This document shows positions 21,500 to 33,035 of a DNA stretch of 64,000 bases, in pieces. The translations under genes and the position numbers were made by a program. This DNA comes from Nothopassalora personata (lineage: Eukaryota > Ascomycota > Dothideomycetes > Mycosphaerellales > Mycosphaerellaceae), in assembly GCA_033816765.1 (NCBI GenBank), contig JAVSIV010000022.1, positions 62,001-126,000 of the forward strand, given 5' to 3'. Every line of letters starts with the position of its first letter. Positions within the stretch are counted from its first letter, which is position 1. The notes beneath the pieces were generated by a model, which did not search any database, was not told the origin of the DNA, and was given only the letters and a program-made list of their open reading frames with translations.

Positions 21500-22435
21500 C
21501 TATCTGAATCTTCTATCAATATAATCAGTACGGTTTTTAGACTGAGGTAAAGGAGGATGCTCCTTTAAACACGGAATATTGGTTTCTGGACCAATTAGTC
21601 TAGGTAAGTTTTTTTTGTCCAAACCATTGGGATTACCGCACAATCAGGAACCTATTTGATACAGTTCTATTCTAGCTTTATAAAGTGTTAAATACTTACT
21701 GGTATACAGATCAGTTTCAGTATTTAGTCCGCTATTAATAAGGTCCGAGTAATGCTTTTCGACTAGACTCATTTTCCTATTAAACATTCCCTTACCTTGT
21801 GATAAAGTTCAGTTCTTATCTGACATAAAATTATAATTGTTGACACCCTCTTCATTAAAAAAAGCAGTTACTTTTACATCTTGCAATTGGGTACCTATAA
21901 TAGGTAATCCAATACATAAAGGTAAGTAAAGAGGTGAGTATAAAGGCAATAGAAAGAAAAATACAACTGTAAATAGTATTATACAAAATAGTGATAATAT
22001 TCCTGGTAAACTACACTTGTTTTTTACAGAAAAATATGTAGCAATTAGTATTTTTATTAATAATAGTGGTATTAGATAGTAATACCCTAAATCTAAGGTA
22101 TCACTAACATAAGCAAATATAGATTTGTGCGCTTGAATTACAACAATGAAAACTATAGTAGATACGTAACTTAGTATAATAGGCAAATCTTCTGACTTTA
22201 CACTGTAGGTAACAAGGTAATAAATAATAGCTATAATTATTATAGCTATACTTAACAGTTGCAATAACGTATTTATATTAAATAAACCTTCATAAAAGTA
22301 TAAACAATTATAAGATAAATAACTTGTTAGAAATAAACTTACTATAACAATCCTAGAAAATAATATGGACTTATCACGTCTTATAGTAACGGCATGTGAA
22401 TTAAATAAAAATAATAATAATAAAAATATAATCAT
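21500..22435 (-). CDS. Chimeric ORF: nad2 N-terminus + unknown membrane and soluble domain
   Basis: 311 residues from the ATG that lies directly after tRNA-Val (an ATG 24 bases upstream falls inside the tRNA). The first 70 or so match Nad2 (HAVTIRRDKSILFSRIVIV, YLSYNCLYFYEGLFN). They are followed by several hydrophobic helices that do not match Nad2 and a hydrophilic C-terminus (MSLVEKHYSDLINSGLNTET, YLTLYKARIELYQIGSW). Intact under code 4. Nad2 C-terminal sequence comes only after its stop. The organism needs a complete nad2 elsewhere, or nad2 is lost. Function unknown. Confidence 0.7.
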
Positions 22436-22438
22436 GTA

Positions 22439-22508
22439 AGAAATAGGTGATTTGAACACCTAACCTACCGTGTGTAAAACGGTTGCTCTACCAATTGAGC
22501 TAATTCCT
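22439..22508 (-). tRNA. trnV: tRNA-Val (TAC)
   Basis: Anticodon loop ttTACac in a ccgtt/acggt stem, T arm aggtg-ttcaaat-cacct, acceptor mostly paired. A degraded copy with a nad2 fragment behind it lies at 38831. Confidence 0.85.
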
Positions 22509-22589
22509 TTTAAGGGAGTTTTTTTATTTAATAGGAAAAAATACTTTGTCTCAAAAAAAAAATAAAAAAACACTGAGACCTTTAGTTTT

Positions 22590-22662
22590 TGCAAGCCAGG
22601 AGAGAAATTCTCATTCTTAATGCATGAAATTAATGTTCTAACCAATTTATATAAAGTAATTT
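22590..22662 (-). pseudogene. Degenerate tRNA-Met (CAT) copy
   Basis: The segment taatttcatgcattaa and the T-arm region match the tRNA-Met at 23550-23622, but the acceptor and T stems are poorly paired. Confidence 0.6.
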
Positions 22663-22689
22663 TTAATGTATGTAAAAATCTATCACCAT

Positions 22690-23330
22690 ATATAAGGTGG
22701 TGTTTTAAAGATAATTTATTTTATACCTTAAACCGCCACACTTTGTGATGGGGCGCTATGTAATGATTTCTAAATATCTTATTTTTAATCATATAATCTC
22801 TTAATGTAGTGTGAATAACTGCGGTAGATCTAATAGGGTTGTATGTATTTACTTCTTGCGTGTTGCGTGTTATTACATTTTGTATAGTAATTTTGTGAGA
22901 AACAGCTAAAAACCTATTACCTTTAGCTATTTTCCTTTTTTTTTATGGGGACTAAAGGAGAAAAAGTGGCGTTTTTAAGTTAAAAAGAGCAGATTGACTT
23001 AATTTTCGTGATTTAAATTTGGCTAATGTAGCTTCAGTATGTTTGTAACCTAGTGTAGAACCTGCTACTTTTAATAATCAGGCTTAAACCTATCAATATG
23101 GTATTGTTTTCTAGCAATAAGGTCTTGTTCACTACAAAATTCCAAAACTTGCAATCTAAAGTTGTTATGTCCATGTGTTAATAAAGCATTGTATATCTTA
23201 CTGTTTGAGATAGTAACTCTTTAAATTGAAAAATAATGTGTGCTTAAACTTACTGAGCTACCTATATAACATTTACCGTTTAATTTGTTAACCCATCTGT
23301 ATATACCACTTTTTTCTTTCATTTCTTTTA
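22690..23330 (-). pseudogene. GIY-YIG endonuclease relic
   Basis: Pieces in several frames: GIYRWVNKLNGKCYIGSSVS, then KIYNALLTHGHNNFRLQVLE, YHIDRFKPDY and AGSTLGYKHTEATLAKFK. Stops and shifts separate them. A GC hairpin (tctcgcaaagcgc) lies just upstream at 23361. It lies between two tRNA-Met copies, not in a recognisable intron. Confidence 0.7.
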
Positions 23331-23549
23331 ATATAGTATTTTTATTAATTAGTATATTGTCTCGCAAAGCGCTAACTTTTAAGCTTATAGAGGTATTATG
23401 TAATGATTATATGAAATATAGATTTACACTTGATGTTACTATTGTTTTAGGCTTAAAAGTAGGGTATTTTAATGGTCTACTGTTAATTAAAAAAAATTTT
23501 TTTACAGGGCATTTGAGAATATATATTTAATGTGTTATGTATAGTCATG

Positions 23550-23622
23550 AGCCTGAGGAGAAAATCGAATTCCCATTATTAATGCATGAAATTAAAGTTT
23601 TACCTATTAAACTACTCGGGCT
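23550..23622 (-). tRNA. trnM: tRNA-Met (CAT)
   Basis: Acceptor agcccga pairs with tcaggct apart from one mismatch, anticodon stem taatt with loop tCATgca region, T arm present. One of three CAT tRNAs here; I cannot tell which is the initiator. Confidence 0.75.
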
Positions 23623-23862
23623 TTTTATAAAACTAAAAAAAGGTATTATCACTAGGAAAATTAGTTCATATGTCATATCTTTAATTATATATATATTTCT
23701 ATTTGTATACATATGAAGTCTATTACTAATGAATATTATTAATTGTTAAATTATAAGTATACCTTTTCTATACTTTAAATAAACCTAAGTATTACACATA
23801 AAATTTATTAATTTTTTTTTATTTATTTTTTTTATTTATTATTTTTTTTTTTATTTTTATAC

Positions 23863-25120
23863 CTAACGCAACTGATAAACTCTACATTGGTTAATAAATC
23901 TGGAATCTGCACTATTATTTAATGCACCATACTCTTTATATAGATTAAAGTTTGCTGTACCTGCTTAAACATAAGAACCTTTCCTAAAAGAATATGATAA
24001 TGGGTGATCTATCTTATCACTTTCTGAAATTATAGAGTAAATTACCACTCTCTTATTTACATATTCTTCATACTCTTTATCTATAAATACCATACCTTTG
24101 TAACCTAAGTTGTACTCAACAAACTCCATATTTAAACCTAGAGAATTTATACCGTATGCAGTTGTTTGATTTAGAGGTCATGTCTCTATACTTACATACC
24201 TTATTGACTGATTTCTAGCCTCACTCATATTTTCGTATTCTAACGGAGCCTTTCTCTCAATATATGTATGAGAACGATAACTATCACCTACCTTGTGATT
24301 AGTCAAAAAATCAAATTTATCACCTTTAATGTAACGTTCATTCAATAAAACGTCTGTCGAACGTTTAGCGTAATGTAAATATTCTGTAAACACGTCCGCG
24401 TAATGTGGTTCTAAACCAAAAATATCCTTACTTTCCTGCTGTAAGTAATGATTTAATGAATTCACAACTTCTAGGGAATCAAATTGCGTGTTATTATCAT
24501 TAATCTTGTAAATACCTTCAATAGGAAGATTAAAAGAGTGAGGGCTAGGTAAGTTTTTTTCAAGCTTGTATAAAAAGCTGTCATACTCAGGTGATAATCT
24601 TCATACTTTATACAGATAATTCCCTAGATTAACCTTCTGAGTTAATACAATAATATCTTTTGATTTTACTGTGTTAACTAAAATTTTCAAGTAATCATAT
24701 ATATGATATACAGCCTTATTATTTGTATAATAAGTAGGGGTAATAATCGTTACTATCTATGTCAGATCTGTAAATGACTGCGCATGAAGTTTGGTCATTG
24801 AACTTCTTAAATGCTGTTCCGTCATTTAAATTAGTGCTTATTGACTGAGTTTCCAAAGTTTCATCAAAAAACTTAGGTTCTAAATTATTAACTTTTCTTA
24901 GTAAACTAATTATTTTACATTTCTGTATTAAATCAATGTTTTCGGCACTAATATTACTTGTATTACTGTAACCCTCCTTGAATAAAGTTTGTTTATTAAT
25001 ATTACTATAATCTACAATAGTAAGATTTTTCGTTGGGTCTACTCCTATATCTAAGTTGTCATTGTTGTTTATCGATGATCAAAGTAATGTACCTATACCC
25101 AATGTAGTAGCAGTACTCAT
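23863..25120 (-). pseudogene. Orphan hydrophilic gene, broken
   Basis: Starts MSTATTLGIGTLLWSSINNN (25120), runs to about 24730, shifts frame, and continues for over 200 residues including NSLNHYLQQESKDIFGLEPH, YADVFTEYLHYAKRSTDVLL and AYGINSLGLNMEFVEYNLGY. A TAA follows SFRKGSYV, with more open frame after it to 23863. I do not recognise the family. It may be a linear-plasmid accessory gene, as rpo-like relics follow. Two disruptions suggest decay or sequence error. Confidence 0.5.
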
Positions 25121-25879
25121 GGGGATTGATGATGCGCAAGGTTTACCATCAGCTATACATGCAGGTGGAGGAGAAAAAGGTAAATCTTATGAGATTATAC
25201 CTATAAGAAATTATTATTAAACCAATAAATACAAAAGGAATAATAAAGGAGATAGGTTTTTTTTATTAAAACAAATATAATAATTTGTCTAGTTAATAGA
25301 TTATAAATATTAACTCTAAACAATATTAATATTGTACAAAGAAAAATCAATATTATACATGTATTTACTTATTTGTAATTTATTATTAACTATCTTGTAA
25401 CTAAATGTGTTTATATAAATAAACTTTAGAAACAATTGATAACTAAAGTTATTAATGTAAGACAATGGAACCTGAGTTATATATACCATAGTTATAAAGT
25501 TAAGCGTGTTTCCTTTTTCCTTGTGGAAGTAATTAATAAGCAGAAAACACTGTTAATAATACTAACGGCATAGCTGCTATTCTTGTAAAAATAATAGATA
25601 AAAGTTTACTTGTGTCTCGCAAAGCGCTACCTTATCAATAAAATTAGTAAATAAAAAATTTGTATTATAAAATATAAGTAATACAATCAATATATTATAT
25701 TTGTTAAAAAAACAAACATAAGTAAGTTAAGGAGTAATAATACTATAGTATTAGCTTTAGCTTTACAATATGGGTTTAAGATATTTGCTAAATACGTGTT
25801 ATAATATACGAAAGAAAAATCTAGGTCTATTTTTTTTTTTATAAATAGGTAAAAAACCACAACGATAATACACAGTTAA
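25121..25879. other. Noncoding AT-rich spacer
   Basis: No gene recognised. It contains one GC-rich hairpin unit (tctcgcaaagcgctac, 25615-25630) and short A/T runs. Confidence 0.6.
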
Positions 25880-25965
25880 TTGTATAACCTGTTCTAGAAA
25901 ACTAGAAAACAATATAGATTTATCCCGTCTTACACAGACGGGATTCGAAACTAAATAAAAAAGTA
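25880..25965 (-). pseudogene. nad2 N-terminal fragment behind tRNA-His
   Basis: The minus strand reads VSNPVCVRRDKSILFSSF, clearly the Nad2 start (SNAVTIRRDKSILFSR); the rest is lost. It is the third nad2 5' piece in the window, again directly after a tRNA. Confidence 0.7.
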
Positions 25966-25985
25966 TTGATCTTATAAATAACATG

Positions 25986-26059
25986 GGTGGATATCCTGAC
26001 TTGAACAGAAAACTTACTGTGCCACATACAGTTGTTCTACCTATTGAACTACATCCACC
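25986..26059 (-). tRNA. trnH: tRNA-His (GTG)
   Basis: Acceptor ggtggat pairs with atccacc, anticodon stem actgt/acagt with loop atGTGgc. Confidence 0.88.
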
Positions 26060-26063
26060 TTTA

Positions 26064-26131
26064 TGTTGGAGTGATTCGAACACTCAATAGTAAATACCAA
26101 AAATTTATGACTTACCGATTAGTCTACAACA
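26064..26131 (-). tRNA. trnQ: tRNA-Gln (TTG)
   Basis: Acceptor tgttgta/tccaaca (one mismatch), anticodon stem taaat/attta with loop ttTTGgt, T arm gagtg-ttcgaat-cactc. Only four bases from tRNA-His. Confidence 0.85.
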
Positions 26132-26301
26132 TATTTTTTTTACATAACGTTAATAATGAAGCTTAATTACAAAATAATACATACCATTTCAAAATGTGCC
26201 TTTTGTAATATACTTATTTACAGTACAAACCTACAAAATTAGCAGCATATTTATAAGCAATCCTATTTCATTTAAATTATATGACACTATATATCTCATT
26301 T

Positions 26302-26383
26302 ATAGGTAACAAGACTCGAACTTGTACGGATTATATCCATTCCATCCTAAGTGGAAACTGTCTACCAATTTCAGCATACCTAT
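26302..26383 (-). tRNA. trnL: tRNA-Leu (TAG)
   Basis: 82 nt with an extended variable arm; anticodon stem ttcca/tggaa with loop ctTAGga; acceptor ataggta/tacctat. Confidence 0.88.
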
Positions 26384-26407
26384 TTTTTTATTGTAATGCA
26401 CGATTAG

Positions 26408-27646
26408 TCATCATCTAATGCGTCAGGCATATGATCAGTCTGCTGTATATCAGAAGTATCTTGCCTGAATTGGTCTCAACTAGGGTGACTTGGGTGTAAA
26501 AGATTCAAATAATTTTCACGTCACTTTTCCAACAATTTAGTAGCTTGACGTTTTTGTTCAGTTAACTCGTCAACACATTTACATACATTTTCTAGATCAC
26601 TGTCAGTTCCACTCATGTTACCTTTAATTGTTCTCAATAATTTCAGGTCTTCCTTAGCAGAATCCCTTATTTTTTTTCCAGTTTTATGACTTTGGCTTCA
26701 CGGATATCATTGCTCGATACTGAACCATGATCCGCCGCATGCTCGTATGTACCAACAAGTTTATTTCTTTTACTTTCAATATCAGTGAATCATTTAGAAA
26801 GTTCAGTTCCTTTACCTCTATTTTTTTAACTTTCTTCTCATAATGTTTCATTTATATATTTTTCGACTTTAGCGTCTGTCTTGTTAAATTTATCCTCCAA
26901 GGAATATATTTGTTCTAAGAGACGACTTTGATGATTTTCCTGAGGAAATGACAAGCGATTGATGGAAGGAAATTTTCTATTTTCTAATTTCTGCCATTAA
27001 AAAAAGACTTTCTAGCTACACTTGTAAAAAAAAATCTTTTCTAGCCTTATTAAGACTGTTCATAGCTTCGATATGGTCCTGAAGAGCAGGAGAACTAGAG
27101 GTTTTTACAACTTCGGATGTCCTGGCTATATATTCAGCCTTTTTAGCAACACCTCTATTATAAGAACCTTTTTGACTTTTGTCTTTGAGATCTACTCTTA
27201 GATCATAATAGTCAGGATTGTCATTAGTATAACCAGCTCATAAACTTATAAATAGAGCGTTATTAGACTCTTCCTCACTAACAGCTGAGACATAAAATGG
27301 TATAATTATGTTGCTTTGTAAGTTATCAATAGTGAACTTCTCCTTTTTAAATACCCATTTAATGATAGCTTTATTGTTTAAGTCAACACCTTCTTCGTCG
27401 TGTATACACATAAGTATAACGAAGACTCATAGTAGCATATAAAGCTTTGTGAAATGAATTTACACTATCAAGAAATTGATTAGAAGTCATAGTGTACCTA
27501 GATAAGTAGGTAATAGGTCATAAGAAATTTTTGTCTTTTCCACTCAAACCATGATTAACCGAGTCGCGATAAATAAATCTTTTACCTAAAAACCATGCAG
27601 AAAACCATGCAGAAAAACACATTTTGCTTGAACTAAACATACTCAT
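26408..27646 (-). pseudogene. Decayed plasmid-type ORF with rpo N-terminus-like segment and coiled-coil tail
   Basis: From MSMFSSSKMCFSAWFSAWFL (27646) the frame shifts early, then reads VDLNNKAIIKWVFKKEKFTI, SEEESNNALFISLWAG and DLKDKSQKGSYNRGVAKKAE. The last part matches GSYKRGVERRENQH in the repeat-borne rpo relic and SYAREVAKRLEYIDR near 55.3 kb. A charged, probably coiled-coil tail follows (LLEQIYSLEDKFNKTDAKVE; CVDELTEQKRQATKLLEKWR) ending HMPDALDDD. At least three stops or shifts, two of them at A/T runs. Probably a truncated, rearranged plasmid gene. Confidence 0.55.
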
Positions 27647-28496
27647 CATATTACTTATTATAAATTAAATCAGCTGGGTCAGAAGCGATGACCTTAACCT
27701 TTGAGTGCTATATAACACTTTACACATTATAAGCTTACCAGGAACTCTCAAGTTTTTATATAGTAACCTCACTCAAAAAAGGATATCAATATACGTATAA
27801 ATGCATTTGTCCCAACAAGGCGTATGCTCAGCCAACAATATGTCACTAATGCTAAAGACATTTTCTAAAAAAAAAAGTCATGACGGCTGTTACCTGTATC
27901 TAAGTTACTATTCCTATAGAAATGTAAGACGTATGAGGGCGACCTATAATCTTAACGTTAATATTATCTACATATACCGCATTAACCTATATCAAAATAC
28001 AATAGAATATAAAAAAAAACTTCTCTCCCATTAGGAAAGAAAGAAAGAATAAATATAGGTTTATTTAACTTAGATATACATTTAATAGGGGAAGAGGAGT
28101 AAGAAAAGTAAAAAGTAAACCTATAAAATAAAAGGTTCTAAAAAAAAGAAATTAAAAACACAAAACCAGATAAAAACAAGCAAACCCCGGTAAAAAATTA
28201 GAAAAAAAAACTTCGTAACACCCCCTAGAACTAGAAATAGAAGTAGCGGTAGCGGTTTCTTGTGAAGTATTGTATAGATATACATCGATACCACAAGTAA
28301 ATGTAGTATTTGTCGATTTGTTAAATAATATATTCATAATTAAATTTGTTTTGTTTACCGCTAAAATACTTAGTGGTACGTCCACAAGCCTTAATATCAA
28401 TGTAAATATTAAGTGAAAAAAAGGAAGCCTAAAAAAGTGAGATCTTTAAAAAGATATATGTCCTAGTAATTTTATTGTTTTAGTATTTCCACTTTA
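27647..28496. other. Spacer with plasmid-flank-like repeat
   Basis: Bases 27874-27925 (gttacctgtatctaagttac and neighbours) match about 54580-54635 in inverted orientation. Both lie beside rpo-like relics, so they may be remnants of plasmid ends. Short ORFs here (for example 28152-28400 minus, 82 residues) have no recognisable features. Confidence 0.5.
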
Positions 28497-28566
28497 TGCG
28501 GACAAAGGATTTGCACCTTTATTAACTGGGCATGAGCCAATTATGTTACTCTTACATCAGTCCACA
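28497..28566 (-). tRNA. trnM: tRNA-Met (CAT), second
   Basis: Acceptor tgtggac/gtccgca, anticodon stem ttgg/ccag with loop ctCATgc, T arm aaggt-gcaaat-ccttt. Confidence 0.82.
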
Positions 28567-28619
28567 GAAAGTTAAATGTACTAAACTGTAGACAATGGAA
28601 CGTATTAAATTTACAATAT

Positions 28620-28691
28620 AGCCCAGTGCAAGTATCGCACTTACTTCTACCGATTACAAAACGGTTGCATTTCTTTTATGCTAACCGGGCT
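28620..28691 (-). tRNA. trnT: tRNA-Thr (TGT)
   Basis: Acceptor agcccgg/ctgggct, anticodon stem accg/cggt with loop ttTGTaa closed by a T-T pair. Confidence 0.82.
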
Positions 28692-28750
28692 TTAATACTA
28701 TTTATAAAGAAAAACCATATAATGTTAATTAGTTTCACTTAAAAAAACAA

Positions 28751-28822
28751 ATTCTCACCTAAGACTTGAACTTAGACCCAGATATTAGAAGTATCCTGCT
28801 CTACCATTAAGCTAGTAAGAAT
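28751..28822 (-). tRNA. trnR: tRNA-Arg (TCT)
   Basis: Acceptor attctta/tgagaat, anticodon stem ggata/tatct with loop ctTCTaa. It is the closest relative of the tRNA at 62356-62425. Confidence 0.88.
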
Positions 28823-28880
28823 TAAAGTTAGTATAACAATAGCGTAAAGCTTACCTGTATTTATGTTTTAACTTGTGTTA

Positions 28881-28951
28881 GAGACATGGAGGAATTGAAC
28901 CTCGTCTATTTGATCTGCAATCAAAGTGTAAAACCTTTTACAACATGTCTC
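28881..28951 (-). tRNA. trnC: tRNA-Cys (GCA)
   Basis: Acceptor gagacat/atgtctc, anticodon stem tttga/tcaaa with loop ttGCAga, T arm cgagg-ttcaatt-cctcc. Confidence 0.88.
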
Positions 28952-28990
28952 TTTATAGAAAAAAAAATTCGTGTATAAATTATAAAAAAA

Positions 28991-29062
28991 AGCGTGTGCA
29001 AGACTCGAACTTGCAACACTTGTGTTCGTAGCACAATACTCTAACCATTGAGCTAACACGCT
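28991..29062 (-). tRNA. trnR: tRNA-Arg (ACG)
   Basis: Acceptor agcgtgt/acacgct, anticodon stem ttgtg/cacaa with loop ctACGaa. Confidence 0.88.
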
Positions 29063-29120
29063 TGAAGTTGTGTATTTAAATTTACAATATACAGTATATT
29101 TACCTAGAAAAATATTAATA

Positions 29121-29192
29121 AGCCCTCAATATGAATTGAACATATATCAGAATATTAACAGTATTCTGCTCTACCGTTGAGCTATGAAGGCT
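29121..29192 (-). tRNA. trnN: tRNA-Asn (GTT)
   Basis: Acceptor agccttc/tgagggct, anticodon stem gaata/tattc with loop ctGTTaa. Confidence 0.88.
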
Positions 29193-29269
29193 CTATACAC
29201 TAGACAGTGTAGCGCTTTGGTAACCTAAAAGTAAAAAAAAACATAGCGCTTTGAGGATATTTAAATTTT

Positions 29270-29353
29270 AGGAAGGAAAGGAATCGAACCTTCGACAGCC
29301 TCAACTATTGAGTTTACAGCTCAACCCATCATACCAACAAATGGAACCTTCCT
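29270..29353 (-). tRNA. trnY: tRNA-Tyr (GTA)
   Basis: 84 nt with a long variable arm; acceptor aggaagg/ccttcct, anticodon stem ttgag/ctcaa with loop ctGTAaa. Confidence 0.88.
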
Positions 29354-29397
29354 TTATTTTTTTTTTTATGGGGGGGGGTGTTGTTAATGTTAATTAA

Positions 29398-31060
29398 ACC
29401 CGTGCAATTTCCACTACACGAACCGTATTTCGACTTAACACCAATTAAAGTCACGCATACGAAGATTGTTTGAAAAAATATCTAATCCTGATTGTCATTT
29501 TTCTTATTTATTTTTTTTTTTTTGAAAAACCGAAATACAGTTTCTTCAAAGAAATAAAGAAGAAAAAAAAAAGAGAAAAGATTAACAAAAACCAAACTTA
29601 TTGCGCATACTCCTTTCAGCGCCTGACGAGTGGTTAGTACCTATCTGAGATAAAATCCACCGTGATGTGGTGACTCACGATTACTAGTAATTCCTTTTTC
29701 ATGCAGTCGGGTTTCAGACTACAATCCATGTTATATTCTGTTTTAGAGGTTAGCTAATATTCGCATTTTAGCCTCTCTTTGTACAGACATATGTGGCACG
29801 TCTATAGCCCACAATATTAAGGTCATGATGACTTGTCTTGGTCCCTGTTATCATATCCAATATAGCGGTGAACTGCTCTATTGACAATAAATAAAGCAAG
29901 GGTTTACGTTAATTTAATGGATCTAACCAAAATCTCACGACATTAACTGAAGACAGCCGTGCAACGCTTGTAACTAATTTTTTTTCACGCAATATAACTT
30001 GCACCTGGATTTAATATCCAAGAAAATTAACTATTCAAATTGTGGTAAGGTTTTTCGAGGATCATCGAATTAAATAACATACTTCACTACTGGTTTCAGA
30101 AACGGTCTAATGATTTCAGTTCCTGTGTTGCCACATTACTCTTGAGGTGGTATGCTTACACTTTCATTTATACACATCGATTAAATCGAAGTCTATAACA
30201 TACATAATTTTCTGCCTGGACTACTAGGGTATCTAATCCTATTCGCTCCCCAAGCCTTCGTCCCTTAACGTCAGTTTGTACATAGAGGGTTGCCTTCGCC
30301 GTTACACATCCCACCAGTATCAAAGAATTTCATCTCTACACCGATGGTCCTAATATTTACCTCTCCCATAAAACTCTAGTAATTCTGTACCCTTTAGGGG
30401 CTGGAAATACCGTCTAGGTACGCTTTAAACCTAATAAAGATGAATAACACTAGTCTCACTTGTGTTGCCGCGACTGCTGGCACAAGAATTGGTCGAGACA
30501 TATAAATAGAAGTTTGTCACTATCAATTATCTATTTAGAACTTTATTCGACATAGTCGATACGTATATAGCTTAGCGCTCACGCAAAGCGTTAGCGAGTA
30601 TATACTTACATTCCCCCAAATTGCTGGTTCAGCCGTTAGGCCATTGACCAAAATTCCTCACTGCTGTACTGTACGTATTGGGGTTTTTTCAGACCCAATG
30701 TGGTCAATAAACCTCTCAGTTATGACTACAAGCTTAAGCTAGTTAAGCAGTTACCTTAACTACTACTTACTTGATAATATTTAAGACATCTTAAAGCGAA
30801 AAAATTTTTTTTTCTATTTTTTTTCTATAATACAATAAGCCTATTAATTAGCGTTCTTAGCGTTCTTAACGTTCTTAGCGTTATTGCATTTTATAAGGAA
30901 TTTTCTCTTTTCTCCTTGCTTTAAGGCAGTAAAAATATTATATACTCACCTTTACACCACCTTATTTGATACTAAATAAATTAGGTATTAAATAATGTAT
31001 GATTAGCATGTGTCAAGCCTTTGGACAGCGTTCAATCAGAGCCATCATCAAACTCATGAA
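29398..31060 (-). rRNA. rns: Small subunit ribosomal RNA
   Basis: 5' end gagtttgatgatggctctga and aacgctgtccaaaggcttga match the start of SSU rRNA. Inside, the 530 loop (gtgccagcagtcgcggc) and attagatacccta region are recognisable on the minus strand. The 3' end carries aagtcgaaatacggttcgtg, like the universal aagtcgtaacaaggtaacc. AT-rich insertions lie at 29490-29590 and 30790-30900, the latter with tandem gttctta-gc units, and a GC hairpin (cacgcaaagcgttagcg) at 30580. The length of about 1.66 kb is normal for fungi. Exact ends are estimated. Confidence 0.95.
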
Positions 31061-31180
31061 CAATAATTTTTGTTATTGTTACTAATATTAAACCAAAAAA
31101 AAAAATTAAAATACATTAATCATTAGTCTAAACAAGTAATAATAAGAAATATTAGTAAGAAAAAAAAATAGGTATATTTA

Positions 31181-32557
31181 TTATGTAAAGTAAGACATTA
31201 TTAAACTTCATAGTAATCCTCCTGCAAAGCAGTAGGACAAAATACAAATGTACAATCTTAATACAATGACGTACCTATTCCTAGTAAGAAAATCAAATAT
31301 TCTTACCATTACACTTAAGTTATTATTAGTTGGCGTATAACCAGTACCACCTGGCTCTAGCTCTATATCATTAGATATGCTTGGTACTATATCGAATGCA
31401 CCGTTTAAATAATAACAAGGGTAATTTAACATAACACTAATTGAACTTAAGATTATTATATAAACTCAGTATTGTAGACTTTCCGCGTAAGGATAATGCT
31501 CGACAAATAACCCGACTAAACTATTAGTGTTGAACATTGCAAATGTCCATCAAAATAAATATAAAGCACCATAAATAAATGGTGACCCTAGTTTAATCTC
31601 CAAGACAATAAGGTAATAACCCAATACGTAGTGTAATACAAAACCTAATGAGACACAAATAGGATAAGCTATGCTAGTACTTATAGCTTGTAATAATAAA
31701 TTTCAAGAACCATAGGTAGAAAAACATATACTTACAAAAGAAATTGTCTCTAACATTGACCTAAAAATTGAGTTTATACTATCATAGTAAGTTATTTGTG
31801 CCGACTTTCTGAAACCGAATCATAATCCTCCAAAAAGGGCACTAATTGGAGAGGCTATAAATAGAGCATGTAAGTTGTTAACTTGTGGATGGACCAAAAA
31901 CCATAAGCAATTAGTAAAAAATATACCTGTTATTATATTAAGCAGATATATAATACCACATATAATATATCAAAACATGCTCAAGCTAAGAGTTTTTCTT
32001 ACATATAATTTATGTAATAAATAATCGAAAAAAGAACCTGATATAAAATAAAATAGCATTAATATAGCTGCTATGATTCTATAAAAATGATCTAAACTAA
32101 GATCACCCATATGCATCTCTTTATCTTTAGGCAAAGATCTGAGAACTAATGAAAAAAATACAGATCCTACTTTCTGTGATAAAAATGCCATTGTACATAT
32201 CATTATAAGTAAGTTAAAATTATGATTTGTAAATAATGAAAATAGATTAATATTATTATTTATATGAGGTATAAATTCTCAGCAGTAACAATCAAATAAA
32301 GTTGGTTTGTTTACACATGGAAATGTGTAGATACCATTACACAGAGAATTTTTAAAGTTAAAGCTTATTAAATTATCTGTATTAATATTAACATTACTTA
32401 TAAAAAGTTTACTTATAAAACGACAACACATATCTATAACGTAAAATTCGTCACTAAACAGTTTTATAGGTTTGTAAGTTAGTATTATTTCTAGATCATT
32501 TAAATTAAAATCTTTTTTATTGCAAGAATTAGAGGCAAACTTTAAAACAATAGACAT
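31181..32557 (-). CDS. Large membrane-protein orphan (458 residues)
   Basis: Open from an ATG to TAA only if TGA is Trp. The first 100 or so residues are mainly hydrophilic with several Cys (MCCRFISKLF, TFPCVNKPTLFDCYCW). About eight hydrophobic helices follow (for example IAAILMLFYFISGSFF, WYIICGIIYLLNIITGIFF). Near the end comes a short Gly/Pro stretch ELEPGGTGYTPTNN and a final hydrophobic segment. I recognise no family. Membrane helices plus a Gly/Pro linker recall the orphan tails at 53.6 and 61.3 kb, but I see no direct sequence match. Confidence 0.7.
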
Positions 32558-33035
32558 TTACTTGAATTATATATAATATTTATTAAAAAATTAAGATGGT
32601 AGTAATACAAAAAACATTTTTGTATTAAACACTAAAAAAACTAATTACAAACAATGATTATTTAACGGCTAAAGCTTATATTGTCAGCGCTGTATTTCCA
32701 GGTTAAACAATAATTATCCAAAGGTGTTTTTCAAGTTTAGAAAAAAAAACGATACAAATAAATCATCATGTAATTGTTATATTACGAATTTTTGTGTAAA
32801 AAAAAAAGCAACTATAATTTACTTATAAAAACAATTATAATTTACTTATAAACACACGTGTTGCAAACAAACGAAGAAATCTAGGTAATATGTACTTAGA
32901 AAAAACATATACTAATAATACGAATATAGCAAATACTACTTGGTTTATAAAAAAAAGGTACTAATTGAAGCATATAATTGTTATTGTCGTTGTTTACGAC
33001 ACAGTTTAATTAAAAACATAAGCTTTAAAGGAATA
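32558..33035. other. Noncoding spacer between divergent transcription units
   Basis: No gene seen. It separates the minus-strand rns/tRNA block from the plus-strand tRNA/rnl block, so promoters could lie here. Contains a repeated acaattataatttacttata unit at about 32810-32850. Confidence 0.5.

Noticed and set aside
22460..22645. 61-residue ORF on the minus strand
   Set aside because: It overlaps tRNA-Val and a degenerate tRNA-Met; no protein features.
27801..28034. 77-residue plus-strand ORF
   Set aside because: It includes the repeated flank sequence shared with 54.6 kb, and shows no recognisable domain or conserved context.
28868..29059. 63-residue ORF on the minus strand
   Set aside because: It spans tRNA-Arg (ACG) and tRNA-Cys genes; translation of tRNA sequence.
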